Positions 47,294-59,532 of a stretch of DNA of 64,000 nucleotides are shown here, piece after piece. Both the position numbers and the translations under genes were made by a program. This stretch comes from Mesorhizobium sp. M1B.F.Ca.ET.045.04.1.1. Lineage in GTDB: Bacteria > Pseudomonadota > Alphaproteobacteria > Rhizobiales > Rhizobiaceae. The stretch covers positions 1,240,001 through 1,304,000 of the forward strand of contig NZ_CP034448.1 in NCBI RefSeq assembly GCF_003952465.1. Direction: 5' to 3'. How positions within the stretch are numbered: the stretch's first letter is position 1; each line of letters begins with the position of its first letter. Below the pieces are notes generated by a model. It saw only the letters and a program-made list of their open reading frames with translations, did no database searches and was not told the DNA's origin.

Positions 47294-48063
47294 GAAAAAA
47301 CGGCCCTGCCGACCATCGGTGTCGATGGCACGGCGACGTCGCGCGGTTCGAGCATTCCCGAACTGAACGCCTCACGACCGGCGTCGACCGCCTTACCGAA
47401 AGCACGCGCCATGCCGACCGGATATGCCGCCTTGGCGACCGCTGTGTTCAGGAGCACGGCGTCAAAGCCGAGTTCCATGACGGTGGCCGCGTGCGACGGC
47501 CGTCCGAGCCCCGCATCCACAATCAGCGGGACGCCAGGGAAATATCCGCGCATCGAGCGCAGCGCCGTCATGTTGACCGGTCCCAAGGCGGAACCGATCG
47601 GTGCGCACCACGGCATCAGGACCTTGCAGCCCGTTTCCAGCAGCCGCTCGGCGACAACGAGATCGTCGGTGGTATAGGGGAATACCGCAAAGCCGTCCTC
47701 GCACAGGATGCGGGCGGCTTCAACCAGACCGAACACATCCGGCTGTAGCGTGTCGTGATTGCCGATCACTTCGAGCTTGATCCAGTTGGTGCCGAAGACC
47801 TCGCGCGCCATTTTCGCGGTGGTGACGGCTTCCTTGACGGAGAGGCAGCCGGCGGTATTGGGCAGGATTCTGGCGCCCAGCGAGCGGATCAACGACCAGA
47901 ATTGTTCGCCGGCTCTACCGCCCGCCATCTCACGCCGCAACGAGACGGTCACCACCGACGTGCCCGACGCCTTGACTGCATCGGCAAGGATGGCCGGCGA
48001 AGGATACTGAGCCGTGCCGAGAAGCAGGCGCGACGAAAGCTCGGTTCCATAAAGCTCCAACAT
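47290..48063 (-). CDS. thiG: Thiazole synthase
   Basis: A 257-residue enzyme forming the thiazole phosphate from DXP, dehydroglycine and ThiS thiocarboxylate. [36 protein letters not shown] (with the Schiff-base lysine) and [11 protein letters not shown] are characteristic. It lies one base after thiS and overlaps thiE by 4 nt. Confidence 0.95.
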   Translation of the reverse strand: MLELYGTELSSRLLLGTAQYPSPAILADAVKASGTSVVTVSLRREMAGGRAGEQFWSLIRSLGARILPNTAGCLSVKEAVTTAKMAREVFGTNWIKLEVIGNHDTLQPDVFGLVEAARILCEDGFAVFPYTTDDLVVAERLLETGCKVLMPWCAPIGSALGPVNMTALRSMRGYFPGVPLIVDAGLGRPSHAATVMELGFDAVLLNTAVAKAAYPVGMARAFGKAVDAGREAFSSGMLEPRDVAVPSTPMVGRAVFS

Positions 48064-48230
48064 GCTAGCCGCCCTGCATGGGCGAGAGGATTTCGATCCG
48101 GTCGCCGTCGCTCAACTGGAACTCCGCGCGGTTGGCTTTGTGCACGAGGTCGCTGTTGACGGCGGTGGCGAGCCAATCGCCCTCATAGTCGAGCGCGGCA
48201 AGCAACTCGGCCAGCGTGGTGGCGGCAATC

Positions 48231-51276
<3,046 letters not shown>

Positions 51277-51316
51277 TGAATGCCTCAAGTTGAATGGGCC
51301 GGTGCTGCTTTGTCAA

Positions 51317-51346
51317 GCGCCTTCGGGCGCCTTCGGGCGCCTTCGG
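51317..51346. repeat. Three tandem copies of GCGCCTTCGG
   Basis: Three perfect 10-bp units, followed by a partial CCGG, lie about 40 bp upstream of the riboswitch. They may be simple slippage. No gene was supported with confidence in 51,277-52,295. Confidence 0.7.
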
Positions 51347-51405
51347 CCGGTGGCGACGTCCGGCGGCCGGCCGAGCGGAGAGCTCGCGCATGCATCGGGG
51401 ACAAG

Positions 51406-51633
51406 TCACGCCCCGTAGACCAGGGCTGGAATGGCCAAAGTCTCATTCGCTTCGTGAAGGATGGAAAAACTGTATCGGCCATGTGCGTCGAGATCGACCG
51501 AGTAGCTCAGGCGGTCACGGATGTGGTTATCCTGGTCGAAGGCGACGATTTGCGGCTTCAGCGAGGTGATTTGCACCACGTCCAGGTAGATGGAGTTGCA
51601 GATATGATCTGGTCGTCGGGCTGGCAGGTGCAA
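51406..51633 (-). CDS. Possible small hypothetical ORF
   Basis: A 75-codon ORF whose C-terminal half (SVDLDAHGRYSFSILHEANE, then TLAIPALVYG) has protein-like composition. I recognise no family. Its start has no obvious ribosome-binding site, so it may be a 3' remnant of a longer lost gene. An overlapping plus-strand ORF is equally unsupported. Confidence 0.25.
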   Translation of the reverse strand: MHLPARRPDHICNSIYLDVVQITSLKPQIVAFDQDNHIRDRLSYSVDLDAHGRYSFSILHEANETLAIPALVYGA

Positions 51634-52295
51634 GCGGCCGCTCTATTCAGGATGCGGCATCGGCGGCGTTCCCGATACCAATGATATCTTGCGGGCAACT
51701 TATGCAATCACCGGCTTCGTAAAACCCGACGGCGGCGGCCGTGTCCTGGCGCTGAGGATGTGCCGCTGTTCCAGCAGAGAAATCGCGTGGGCGCGGAGTT
51801 TTCGCTCTGCGAGGAAGAGTTGACGCAATCGTTTAGCTTGCTTGCAGTTCGTAGAGACCCGCCTTTGAAAGCAACTAAGCTATTGCATTGATATGTTGGT
51901 GCGCGATCGATCGCTACATAGCCGGCCGCCATTATCCGAGTATTGATCCGCCGGTGTTCGTGTTGCCGTATATGGCAATCCCTGCGAGATCGTCGCGGCC
52001 GGATCGGCCGCACCCTCTAGTCATAAAAGGGGAAGCGACCGAGAATTCCGCTGCCGAAAACTTCTCTGGCTTGGCTATGCATGCGGTAGATGAGATCGCC
52101 GCCTACCGCGACCTGGTCGAGGAAGGCATCGACGCCCAGTTCGGACAGCCTGGTTATCGCAATGCGTTAGCGGCTCAGACTTGCGGTCTCGAGAGCGGCC
52201 TTTGGGGGTCACCTCTTTTTTGTTTCAGAGGTTGGAAGACGGCTGCTCGTTACCCAATAGAAATGGCGACTACGGAACGCGATCGATCGCGGCCA

Positions 52296-52559
52296 TCAGG
52301 AAACACCTGTCTTCGGCTCAACCTCGACATGGCGTCCGATCGACCGCAGATATACAGCTATCTCGTCCATGAGATGATCGCGTTCGCCGTAGATCTCAGC
52401 AATCCTGCGCAGCTGTGGCTCGACGGACCTCCGTTGCGCCGGCGTCAAATCAGCATCGCCAAAGACATATCCCAAGTTGCCAATCGCGCAAATGTTGCAG
52501 CCGGCCTCCACAACTGCTTGCACGAATGCCGGAATGTCTTTTTCTTGCATAGTCTTCAT
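52296..52559 (-). CDS. Small hypothetical protein
   Basis: An 87-residue soluble protein starting MKTMQEKDIPAFVQAVVEAG and containing NICAIGNLGYVFGDADLTPA. It ends in a predicted helical region. GAGAGG precedes the ATG at 52559. Composition and start context look genuine, but I do not recognise the family. It is isolated, with decayed sequence on both sides. Confidence 0.5.
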   Translation of the reverse strand: MKTMQEKDIPAFVQAVVEAGCNICAIGNLGYVFGDADLTPAQRRSVEPQLRRIAEIYGERDHLMDEIAVYLRSIGRHVEVEPKTGVS

Positions 52560-53639
52560 GTCGAACCTCTCGTGAATGGCGTGCTTGCGCGCCCATGCTG
52601 CCTTTTCAGCGTGTCCTCTGGGCGGCGCAAGCCTTGAGCGTAATTGTGCCGGGCAACCTCGACTATCCCGTCTGCCACGCTCTTTAGAGTCGGTGGGGTC
52701 TGGTGATTGCAGGCTGGGCCACTCAAAAGCCTGCAAGAAGAAAGTCATGGCGACCATTGCTCAAGATCGCGAGGGTGCGTGCAAGACCTTCCGTTGGCAG
52801 TCATGCACGCTCACCCAGCAACTGGGTATTGAGCAACTGGGTCTCACGTCGCGGGTCTCGTGTGCTTCACAGCCGAAAATAAGGTACCACCGTGGCTATT
52901 CTCAAGTGCAGGCTACCTCTTCAGGACACGGCGGAGTGCCTTCCGACGCACCCCTGGTGCAACGTGCGACCTAACGAGACACATCTCGTTCGCGTTCCCT
53001 CGACCTTTCTTCGTATTGCTGCTTGCCCTGCGATTTCAGGCCCTCTGCTAGCTTCTCGGCCGCTCTTTGGCCTGCAATGTCACTATTCAAGATCATATCC
53101 GACATCCCTGGATGGTCATAACCGTAATGCGCATGCAGTTTCCCTCACGAGCAGCGCCTATCCGTCGATTAGTTCGTCTTCCGGAACCCGAAGCCCTTTT
53201 TATCCGGCGTACCTATCCACCATTCAACCGGTATACCTTTCCCAACTTTGGCGGACCATTTACCTCAGGCATGATCATCTCGCGTGACATTTTTTTTGGC
53301 GCCATCATCGCACGTGGCATTTTCTAAAAACCAAGACGTGTCAATTTGTAAAATCAAGGATGCGGCCGCGCCCGTTGCGAGGATTTGCAGGTAGCTCTTC
53401 AGCCCCAACACGATGTGTGAGGCGGCGGTGGAAAAGGCAACCGACGGCGTCGACGCGTCCTTTGATGATCGCAAGCGATATGCTTCGTCGCGAGCCCAGA
53501 TTGCGGTCTCGGGCACAAGGCGAGATCACAGTTCTGCGATCTGTGGTAACGCGAGCCCGCAAAGCGCCGCTGCGGCCACCGCTTTTGGAATCTGGACGAG
53601 ATTCGTCGTCGTCTGAGATCAGTTGATCGAGCAGTTCGC
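52560..53639. other. Decayed stretch without recognisable gene
   Basis: Several 60-130-codon ORFs overlap in different frames, but none shows a domain or convincing start. AT content rises around 53,280-53,350. The stretch is consistent with old, fragmented island DNA. Confidence 0.35.
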
Positions 53640-53654
53640 GCGCGCGGGACGCGC

Positions 53655-54177
53655 TTGCGGTGCAGTCTCTCCCGCGAGCTCGCCCGTGACCTTCTCATCG
53701 ACGACATCCGAGAGCTGCGCGGACGGCCCTATGACCTCGTCGCTGTCGCCGGCGGCTGGAAGCACCTGACACGGCCGGCCTATGCCGATGCCATCCGCGC
53801 CTGCGGAAGCAGCGGGCGTGCCGTGGACCTGACGTGGTCGGACGTGCTGATGCTGATGTGCATCGGCACTTCCAGCCGATTACCCGCGCCGAATTGTCGT
53901 CGGTTTTCGGGAAGTAATCAGTCGCGACCTGATCGGCCATCTGCGGCACCGGCCTGATCGCGTCGAACCCGCGCAGTCCGACGCCCGGCGCTCCCTACAC
54001 CTATGTGACGACAAAAGCGTCCTGCTCGAGTTCGGCCTCGACACGCTTCGCGATCTCCCGGACTGCGAGGCGCTCGAGGATGCCGGGCTGCTGAGCAGAG
54101 ATGAGCTGCTTGCTGGTGAAATTATGCCAGAGTTGGCTAGTGGCCATGAGGATGCGGGTTTGGATACGGAGGAATAG
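53655..54177 (+). pseudogene. ScpB-like (SMC-Scp complex) pseudogene
   Basis: Fragments in successive frames match alphaproteobacterial ScpB-type proteins: DLLIDDIRELRGRPYDLVAV, GGWKHLTRPAYADAIR, PTPGAPYTYVTTKA and LEFGLDTLRDLPDCEALEDA, ending GLDTEE at 54,177. At least two frame changes separate them. ScpB normally helps the SMC complex in chromosome segregation; this looks like an accessory copy in decay. Confidence 0.65.
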
Positions 54178-54256
54178 CTTGGCGCTGCAGACGCTGTGGC
54201 CACCGGGCTTGCGAGTGCTTCCAGCTTTCCATAGCGAATCTAGCGCGCCCAAGGGC

Positions 54257-54284
54257 GTCCGAAATTTGTAGGCAAATTTCGGAC
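54257..54284. repeat. Perfect 12-bp inverted repeat
   Basis: GTCCGAAATTTG (54257-54268) and CAAATTTCGGAC (54273-54284) are separated by TAGG. It could be an operator, a terminator without a T-tract or an insertion-element terminus. The surrounding 54,178-54,680 holds no recognised gene. Confidence 0.8.
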
Positions 54285-54685
54285 ATGGACACGGTCAGCG
54301 ACGTCAAGCAGGCAGCGGTATGCGGCCTCTGCACCGCTGTCGCCCAAAAATTCGTGGCCATGGGCAAGCCCCACTTGAGACCCCCAGAGAGAACGCTCGT
54401 GAGCGATGGAAACGGTTTTGGTCCAAAGCTTGATACAGATGGCCTGCAGATGGGTGTAGGGTTTCAAAGCGCTCGAAGACGCGCCTTCGCAGAGTTAAAA
54501 GTCCGCGACGAACTCGTGTGTCGTTTGTCGCCAACTGCAAATTCGATAGTTAGCGCAATTATACTGCGCCGAGTCTGCCATCTCGAGCCCCAAGGGTTTG
54601 TGAGGCCTCTCGGCTCACCACCGCCTTTGCTAACCGCCGTGATTCCAAAGACGCGTGCCTTTACGGAGGGGGTCAAACGGCCTAT

Positions 54686-54712
54686 ATTATTCTTTATAAG
54701 GAGAAGAATAAT
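54686..54712 (+). promoter_or_regulatory. Inverted repeat overlapping the antitoxin Shine-Dalgarno site and start
   Basis: ATTATTCTT (54686-54694) and AAGAATAAT (54704-54712) are perfect arms around TATAAGGAG, which contains the Shine-Dalgarno sequence. The right arm reaches into the ATG at 54711. It could be an operator for the antitoxin or an RNA hairpin that exposes the ribosome site in its loop. Confidence 0.65.
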
Positions 54713-55361
54713 GGGCACACTTGCTCGCATCTACACCCCCGCAGAGGCAGCCGCCGTCAGCGGGATAGGAATCAAGGCCGTGCACAATGCGATCGACAAA
54801 CGCATTGTCGATACTGTGCCAAGCACTGCTCGGCGCATCGGTGGGGTCGTCCGACGGGCATTGACCGGCGAGGATTTGCTGCGGCTCAAGCTTTGGTATG
54901 GCGTGGGTGCGACATTGCCCGCTGATCGTCGCTACCGCCTGTTCGAGGAAATCAAAGCTGCCCCAAGGGCCAAGACCGTAAGGGCCGACGACCTGCTGAT
55001 CGTCGACGTCGCCGAGGCACGTAAACAGCTCAAAGCGCGCATCGTGGATCTTGATGAAGCGGAGGCCGCCATCGGCCGCGTTAAAGGGGTGATGGGCGGA
55101 GAGCCTGTCTTCAAAGGAACCCGCATCCCTGTTCGTATGATCACGACGATGCTAGCGCAGGGCGCAGATGAAGCGGAGGTTCTGGAGGGATATCCGAAGC
55201 TAACGCCGCGCGTGATTGAGCTCGCCAGAATGTGGGTCGCCGCGCACCCGGTTCGTGGGCGGCCTAAGAAGCTGGTCGAGCAGGGCGTGAAAATAAAGTC
55301 GTCGAAGCGCGTGGTTTTGAAGGGCGACCCAGGTCCGTCGGCCAGGTCGAGACGCGTGTGA
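54711..55361 (+). CDS. DUF433 antitoxin-like protein
   Basis: A 216-residue protein. The N-terminus (RIYTPAEAAAVSGIGIKAVH) resembles a helix-turn-helix. The C-terminal part contains RVKGVMGGEPVFKGTRIPVR and downstream GYPKLTPRVIELA, the hallmark of DUF433, a VapB-like antitoxin family. I chose the ATG at 54711, where AAGGAG precedes; the longer frame from 54285 is non-homologous. The toxin gene follows after 4 nt. Confidence 0.85.
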   Translation: MGTLARIYTPAEAAAVSGIGIKAVHNAIDKRIVDTVPSTARRIGGVVRRALTGEDLLRLKLWYGVGATLPADRRYRLFEEIKAAPRAKTVRADDLLIVDVAEARKQLKARIVDLDEAEAAIGRVKGVMGGEPVFKGTRIPVRMITTMLAQGADEAEVLEGYPKLTPRVIELARMWVAAHPVRGRPKKLVEQGVKIKSSKRVVLKGDPGPSARSRRV

Positions 55362-55365
55362 CCTC

Positions 55366-55743
55366 GTGAGGTTTCTGATCGATGAGTGCCTGCACACGTC
55401 TCTGGTTGCGGTAGCCCAAGAACGCGGACATGAAGCAAACCACGTCAACTGGCTTGGGCTAAGCGGCGAAACCGACTGGGACCTCATGCCGCTCATTATC
55501 GATGAGGATTTCACCTTCGTCACCAACAATGCTAAGGACTTCAGGAAGCTCTATGCCAAAGAACCGGTTCACGCCGGCCTGATTATCGTCGTCCCTCAGG
55601 TCGGGCCTGAAAAACAGAGAGAGCTCTTCGATGCTCTCCTCGAGGATCTTGGCCCAGAGGAATTCCTGATTAATGAAGTTATCGAAATCGAGATCGAAAA
55701 CGGCATTGCAATCGTAACACGATACGATCTGCCGTCGCCCTAG
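55366..55743 (+). CDS. DUF5615 family PIN-like toxin
   Basis: A 125-residue protein with a PIN-like (Mut7-C/VapC-type) fold. MRFLIDECLHTSLVAVAQER holds the first acidic residues, and DEDFTFVTNNAKDF the later conserved acidic/Asn segment. Such proteins are predicted RNases paired with DUF433 antitoxins. The start is GTG at 55366, 4 nt after the antitoxin stop. Confidence 0.85.
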   Translation: MRFLIDECLHTSLVAVAQERGHEANHVNWLGLSGETDWDLMPLIIDEDFTFVTNNAKDFRKLYAKEPVHAGLIIVVPQVGPEKQRELFDALLEDLGPEEFLINEVIEIEIENGIAIVTRYDLPSP

Positions 55744-55764
55744 CTGAGGCTGCGCGATCTCCGC

Positions 55765-58398
55765 TTATGACCGACCCGGTTGCCAGTCGCTCATCTGCAA
55801 AATGTTACCGCCGAGTTTTGCAAACGCGCGTTGGCGGCAGGAGAAAACGAGAATCTGCTGATCGTGTGATTGACGATGCAAAGCGTCGAACATGCGCTCG
55901 ATGCGGTCGTCATCGGAATAAACCAAAGCGTCATCCAGGATAACCGGTGTGGGTCGGCCGTCGCGGGCAAGCAAACGGGCGAAGGCCAGACGTGTCAGAA
56001 CCGAAAGCTGTTCTCGCATGCCGCCACTCAACCTATCGACATCCTCATCCTGACCATTGCGGCGAACGGTCTGTGGCAACAGTGTGTTCTCGTCGAACAC
56101 TATGGAGATGTCATCGAATAGCAATCCAAGCAGCGGTCGCAGCTCGGACATGACCGGCTTCAGATAAAGATCGCGTGCCGTCGAGCGCGCAGCGACCAGC
56201 GTCGTGCGCAGCCGGTCGAGGACGGCTTTTTCGAATTCGAAGCGTCTCGCTCGCTCTCCAGCGATTTCCAATTTTTCTGTGGCCTCGCGCAAAGCTTCTT
56301 CCACCGCGTCGTCGGACCGAGTGCGAATATGGCCATTGAGATCGGCCAGGGTTACACGCAACTGACTTGCTTCCTGTGTGGCGGCATCCTGAACCGAACG
56401 GGCGCGGCGCAGAACGGCTTCAGCGCTGGTGAGATCGCGAGCGCCGTCGCGCAGGGGAGCAGCGCGCATTTCGGCCGCTTCGCGCAGCTTTTGTCGTGCG
56501 GTGGCCTCGGTGAGCAGCAAGCGCCCCTTTTCCTCGCGCGCTGCATCGGGTCCCAATATGACCTCGAGGCTGGTCAGTTCCGCCTGGATGGTGACATAAG
56601 CCGTCTCCGCAGCCATGACAGCCTCGTCGGCATGGCTGCGCAAAGGCAAGGCCTCGCGCACGCTGTTGCGTGTTGTCGCCACACGCTGCTCGGCTGCGGC
56701 ATGATGTTGCCGGATCTGTTCTGGATCGACTTTGAGTTCGAGGTCCCCGGCCCCGAGGGCACTCAGACGAGCAAGCTCCTCGTGTAATTGCTGTATCCCC
56801 TTGGGCGCGAGATCGGCAAGTCGCTGACGCGCCAAGCCCAGTTCGGTAGCTTTGTCGCGCGCTTCCACTAGGCGCTGGCGTGCCGTCCTGAGGCTATCGA
56901 CACCGAGGGACGCAAGCAGGCTGCGGTGCTTCGCTTCGGCGTCTTCGATGGTCCGGTCGGCCTGCTGCGGCCGATTCGATCGCAGGGTCAAGGCTCCGAT
57001 GCCGGCAATATCCAGGCGTACGGTGCCAGCAAAGCTTTGGTCTTCTGCATGGGGCAAGGGCTTGGCATCGATGGTCACCAAATCGGCGGCGCCGTCCCGG
57101 TATTCCATGCATAGCGTCGGCAGGGTTGCCAGGTGAGCTGCACGAAGGCTGGCGATCTCGATTTCGAGCGCCTGGAGTTGCTCGACAGCTTGTTCCGGCA
57201 CCGCCAGCATCGCCAGTGCTGCCTCTCCATCTTCGATCTGGGTTCTGGCGACTTCGGCTTGTTTCAACCGGTTGTCCGAGCCGGCCAGTTGTTCGGCAGC
57301 GTCACGCGCCAAAAGAGTCGCATCCAGCCGCGCGAGCAATTCGCGTGCTTCGCGCTCTTCCAGTTCGGCTGCTTGAACTTCGCCCATCGCTTGTTCGTTT
57401 TCGGCAATGGCAGAAGCGCGCCGATCGAGAACCTCACTGCGGCGAAGCTGCGCAATCGTCGACTGCTGGCGCAAATCCGTGGCTCGTTTGAGCGCGGTCC
57501 GAAAACTATCGAGGGCCTGCTGCGCCGCGTCGTGGTGAATTGCGGCAAGGGCAGCTTCCGCCTCGGCGGCTTTCAAGGCTTCGCTGTGCGATTTGGCGGC
57601 CTCGACTGCGGCTTCCGCGGCCGAGATGGCTTCCCGCCGAGTGGCGCCTTCTTCGGGGTTTTCAAGCTCAGACAGACGCGCCAACGCCATGCGCCGCTTG
57701 TCGAGCGAATCGCGCAGACCGGTGACTTCGGCGCTGAGACGCTGCTCGTCTTTCACCAGCTTGTCACGCTCGTCGAGCGCTGCCGCATAGAGACCGCCGC
57801 TCTTGGGACGCAGCGTTGACGTAACCAGGCTATAGAGTTCTTCTTCACATGCCGCGGCGATTTCGGCCATGCGTCGCCCGCCGGTCAGGGCTTCAACTTC
57901 CCCCTGAACCGAGGACAGTAGGCTTTCGCGCACGCGTTTTTCGCCGTCCTCCTCGCTTTTGCTGCGCCTTTCGATGCCGGTGACCCCTTGGCGAACCCAG
58001 AGCAATCCTGCCGGTCCTGCGCTTCCGCCATGGATTAGTTTGCCGATAAAGGCTTCGGCCTCATCGGCTTGAGCCAACAGTCGCCCGCCGTCGAGGTCAA
58101 TAACGCTGGCCAGCCTGCCGCCATAAAACTGCTTGGCAAGTCGATAGCGTCCTTCTGAAGTGGTGATGTCGGCCTCCACCACCGGATTGCCCCCACTGTA
58201 AGGCCGCAACAGTCGCACGCCTTCGGGTGTGCCCGTGTGAGGCTGGAAAAAGAGTGCGTGCAGCGCTTCGAAGAAGGTTGATTTGCCGAACTCATTGACC
58301 GCGCAAAGCACGTTGACGCCGTCGCCGATGTTTTCGATGGCGACGCCTTGCCCGGCGAACCGTTTGACGTTGTGGAGCCGAAGGGCCGTAAGTTTCAT
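55765..58398 (-). CDS. Rad50/SbcC-like ATPase
   Basis: An 877-residue SMC-like ATPase. The N-terminal half-site has an unusual Walker A (NEFGKST, residues 35-41). Two long Ala/Glu/Arg-rich coiled-coil regions flank the middle. The C-terminal half-site has the ABC signature LSGGMREQLS and Walker B PVILDDALVY. No zinc-hook CxxC is evident at the apex. I chose the ATG at 58398, overlapping the nuclease gene by 4 nt. It probably forms an SbcCD/Mre11-Rad50-like or YhaNO-like complex with it. Confidence 0.88.
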   Translation of the reverse strand: MKLTALRLHNVKRFAGQGVAIENIGDGVNVLCAVNEFGKSTFFEALHALFFQPHTGTPEGVRLLRPYSGGNPVVEADITTSEGRYRLAKQFYGGRLASVIDLDGGRLLAQADEAEAFIGKLIHGGSAGPAGLLWVRQGVTGIERRSKSEEDGEKRVRESLLSSVQGEVEALTGGRRMAEIAAACEEELYSLVTSTLRPKSGGLYAAALDERDKLVKDEQRLSAEVTGLRDSLDKRRMALARLSELENPEEGATRREAISAAEAAVEAAKSHSEALKAAEAEAALAAIHHDAAQQALDSFRTALKRATDLRQQSTIAQLRRSEVLDRRASAIAENEQAMGEVQAAELEEREARELLARLDATLLARDAAEQLAGSDNRLKQAEVARTQIEDGEAALAMLAVPEQAVEQLQALEIEIASLRAAHLATLPTLCMEYRDGAADLVTIDAKPLPHAEDQSFAGTVRLDIAGIGALTLRSNRPQQADRTIEDAEAKHRSLLASLGVDSLRTARQRLVEARDKATELGLARQRLADLAPKGIQQLHEELARLSALGAGDLELKVDPEQIRQHHAAAEQRVATTRNSVREALPLRSHADEAVMAAETAYVTIQAELTSLEVILGPDAAREEKGRLLLTEATARQKLREAAEMRAAPLRDGARDLTSAEAVLRRARSVQDAATQEASQLRVTLADLNGHIRTRSDDAVEEALREATEKLEIAGERARRFEFEKAVLDRLRTTLVAARSTARDLYLKPVMSELRPLLGLLFDDISIVFDENTLLPQTVRRNGQDEDVDRLSGGMREQLSVLTRLAFARLLARDGRPTPVILDDALVYSDDDRIERMFDALHRQSHDQQILVFSCRQRAFAKLGGNILQMSDWQPGRS

Positions 58399-59519
58399 GA
58401 TCCCATCGCCTCGCAATAGCTGAACAACCGAACCAGTGCTTCTCGCGATATGTCGCGTTCGACAGCCGACCGGGTTTCGTCGCTGCTTTCATCCAACAGT
58501 GCCTGCGCTGCCTCGCGAAGGGCACCAGAGCGGTCGATCCGATCCAAATCGCCACTTTCGCAGTCGGTCGCGAGCCCGTCCCCGTCCAGTTCCAGATAGG
58601 CGAAGTCGGGCGCGGCTACCGCGATCGCCGCTTGAAGGATCGTTCGCCCACTTAACCGCACCCGGCCAGACGCGGCAATTCGCAGCAAAGTCTGACGCCG
58701 CAGATGAGCCGGTGGAAGCAACGCTTCAAATGCCGCGGCGCTGTCGTCGCCAGACAGCAGATGCAGGGGAGCGGTTTTCCAGGAAAAGCTAGCTGTTTCA
58801 ACGGCCACGATCTCGGGCACGGCGCCAGGCCCGGCAATGGAAACGACAAGGGCCTGACCGGGTGTATCATGCTTGAAACGGTCAGGTTCGGGCGCACCGC
58901 TATAACGGCTGCGCTCATTGATGGTGACGGGTCCGTGCCAGTCGCCAAGTGCCAGATAATCGAGGCCGGCCTTAGTCGCGCGATCTGGTGCAATGACATC
59001 GGACGCTGCTGAATCTTCGGAAAAGTTCTGAATAGCGCCATGAGCAAGGCCGAGCCGGATGGCGCCTTGCGGCGTCGCGGCGCTGTTCATCCACTCGGTA
59101 AGGTCGCGACCGGGTCTGCGGGTGGTGCAAGGTGCAGGCAGCAGCGCCACGTCCGCGCCAATGGTCAGGGTTTCGGGCCGCGTCGCCAGCAGGACATTGT
59201 CCGGCACAACGCTGTCCGCTGCACTCCACAATTGATCAGCCAACAGGGAATCATGGTTGCCAGGCAGCAATATCCAGCGCAGAGGCGCGCTCTGGCTCAT
59301 CTCGGCCATGGCCTGCCGCAACATCGCTGGAGTGGGCGTTTCGGTATCGAACGTATCGCCGGCCAGAAGTATGGTGGATGCACCATGGACGCGTGCCTGC
59401 TCTGCCAGCCGGCTGATCGCGCCATGGCGCGCTTCACGGAGCCGCCCGCGCAGATCCTCTGGCATGTTGCCGAACCGCTTGCCGATATGAAGATCGGAGC
59501 TGTGGATGAATCGAAACAT
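58395..59519 (-). CDS. SbcD/Mre11-like DNA repair exonuclease (metallophosphoesterase)
   Basis: A 374-residue calcineurin-like phosphoesterase. The metal-binding motifs appear in order: FIHSSDLHIGK, LLAGDTFD, LPGNHDS and GDWHGPV. Residues after about 280 form a capping/partner domain. I chose the ATG at 59519 (MFRFIHSSDLH), because the longer frame lies within the helicase gene. It is sandwiched between the helicase gene (13-nt gap) and the Rad50-like gene (4-nt overlap), so the three form an operon. Confidence 0.9.
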   Translation of the reverse strand: MFRFIHSSDLHIGKRFGNMPEDLRGRLREARHGAISRLAEQARVHGASTILLAGDTFDTETPTPAMLRQAMAEMSQSAPLRWILLPGNHDSLLADQLWSAADSVVPDNVLLATRPETLTIGADVALLPAPCTTRRPGRDLTEWMNSAATPQGAIRLGLAHGAIQNFSEDSAASDVIAPDRATKAGLDYLALGDWHGPVTINERSRYSGAPEPDRFKHDTPGQALVVSIAGPGAVPEIVAVETASFSWKTAPLHLLSGDDSAAAFEALLPPAHLRRQTLLRIAASGRVRLSGRTILQAAIAVAAPDFAYLELDGDGLATDCESGDLDRIDRSGALREAAQALLDESSDETRSAVERDISREALVRLFSYCEAMGS

Positions 59520-59532
59520 GGAGTCTCCGAGA

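Noticed and set aside
51317..51346. Possible CRISPR-like repeat
   Set aside because: Three contiguous 10-bp copies without spacers; simple tandem slippage. No CRISPR array or cas gene was seen in the window.
54285..54710. N-terminal extension of the DUF433 gene to 54285
   Set aside because: The first 142 residues have no similarity to the family. A strong Shine-Dalgarno sequence supports the ATG at 54711.
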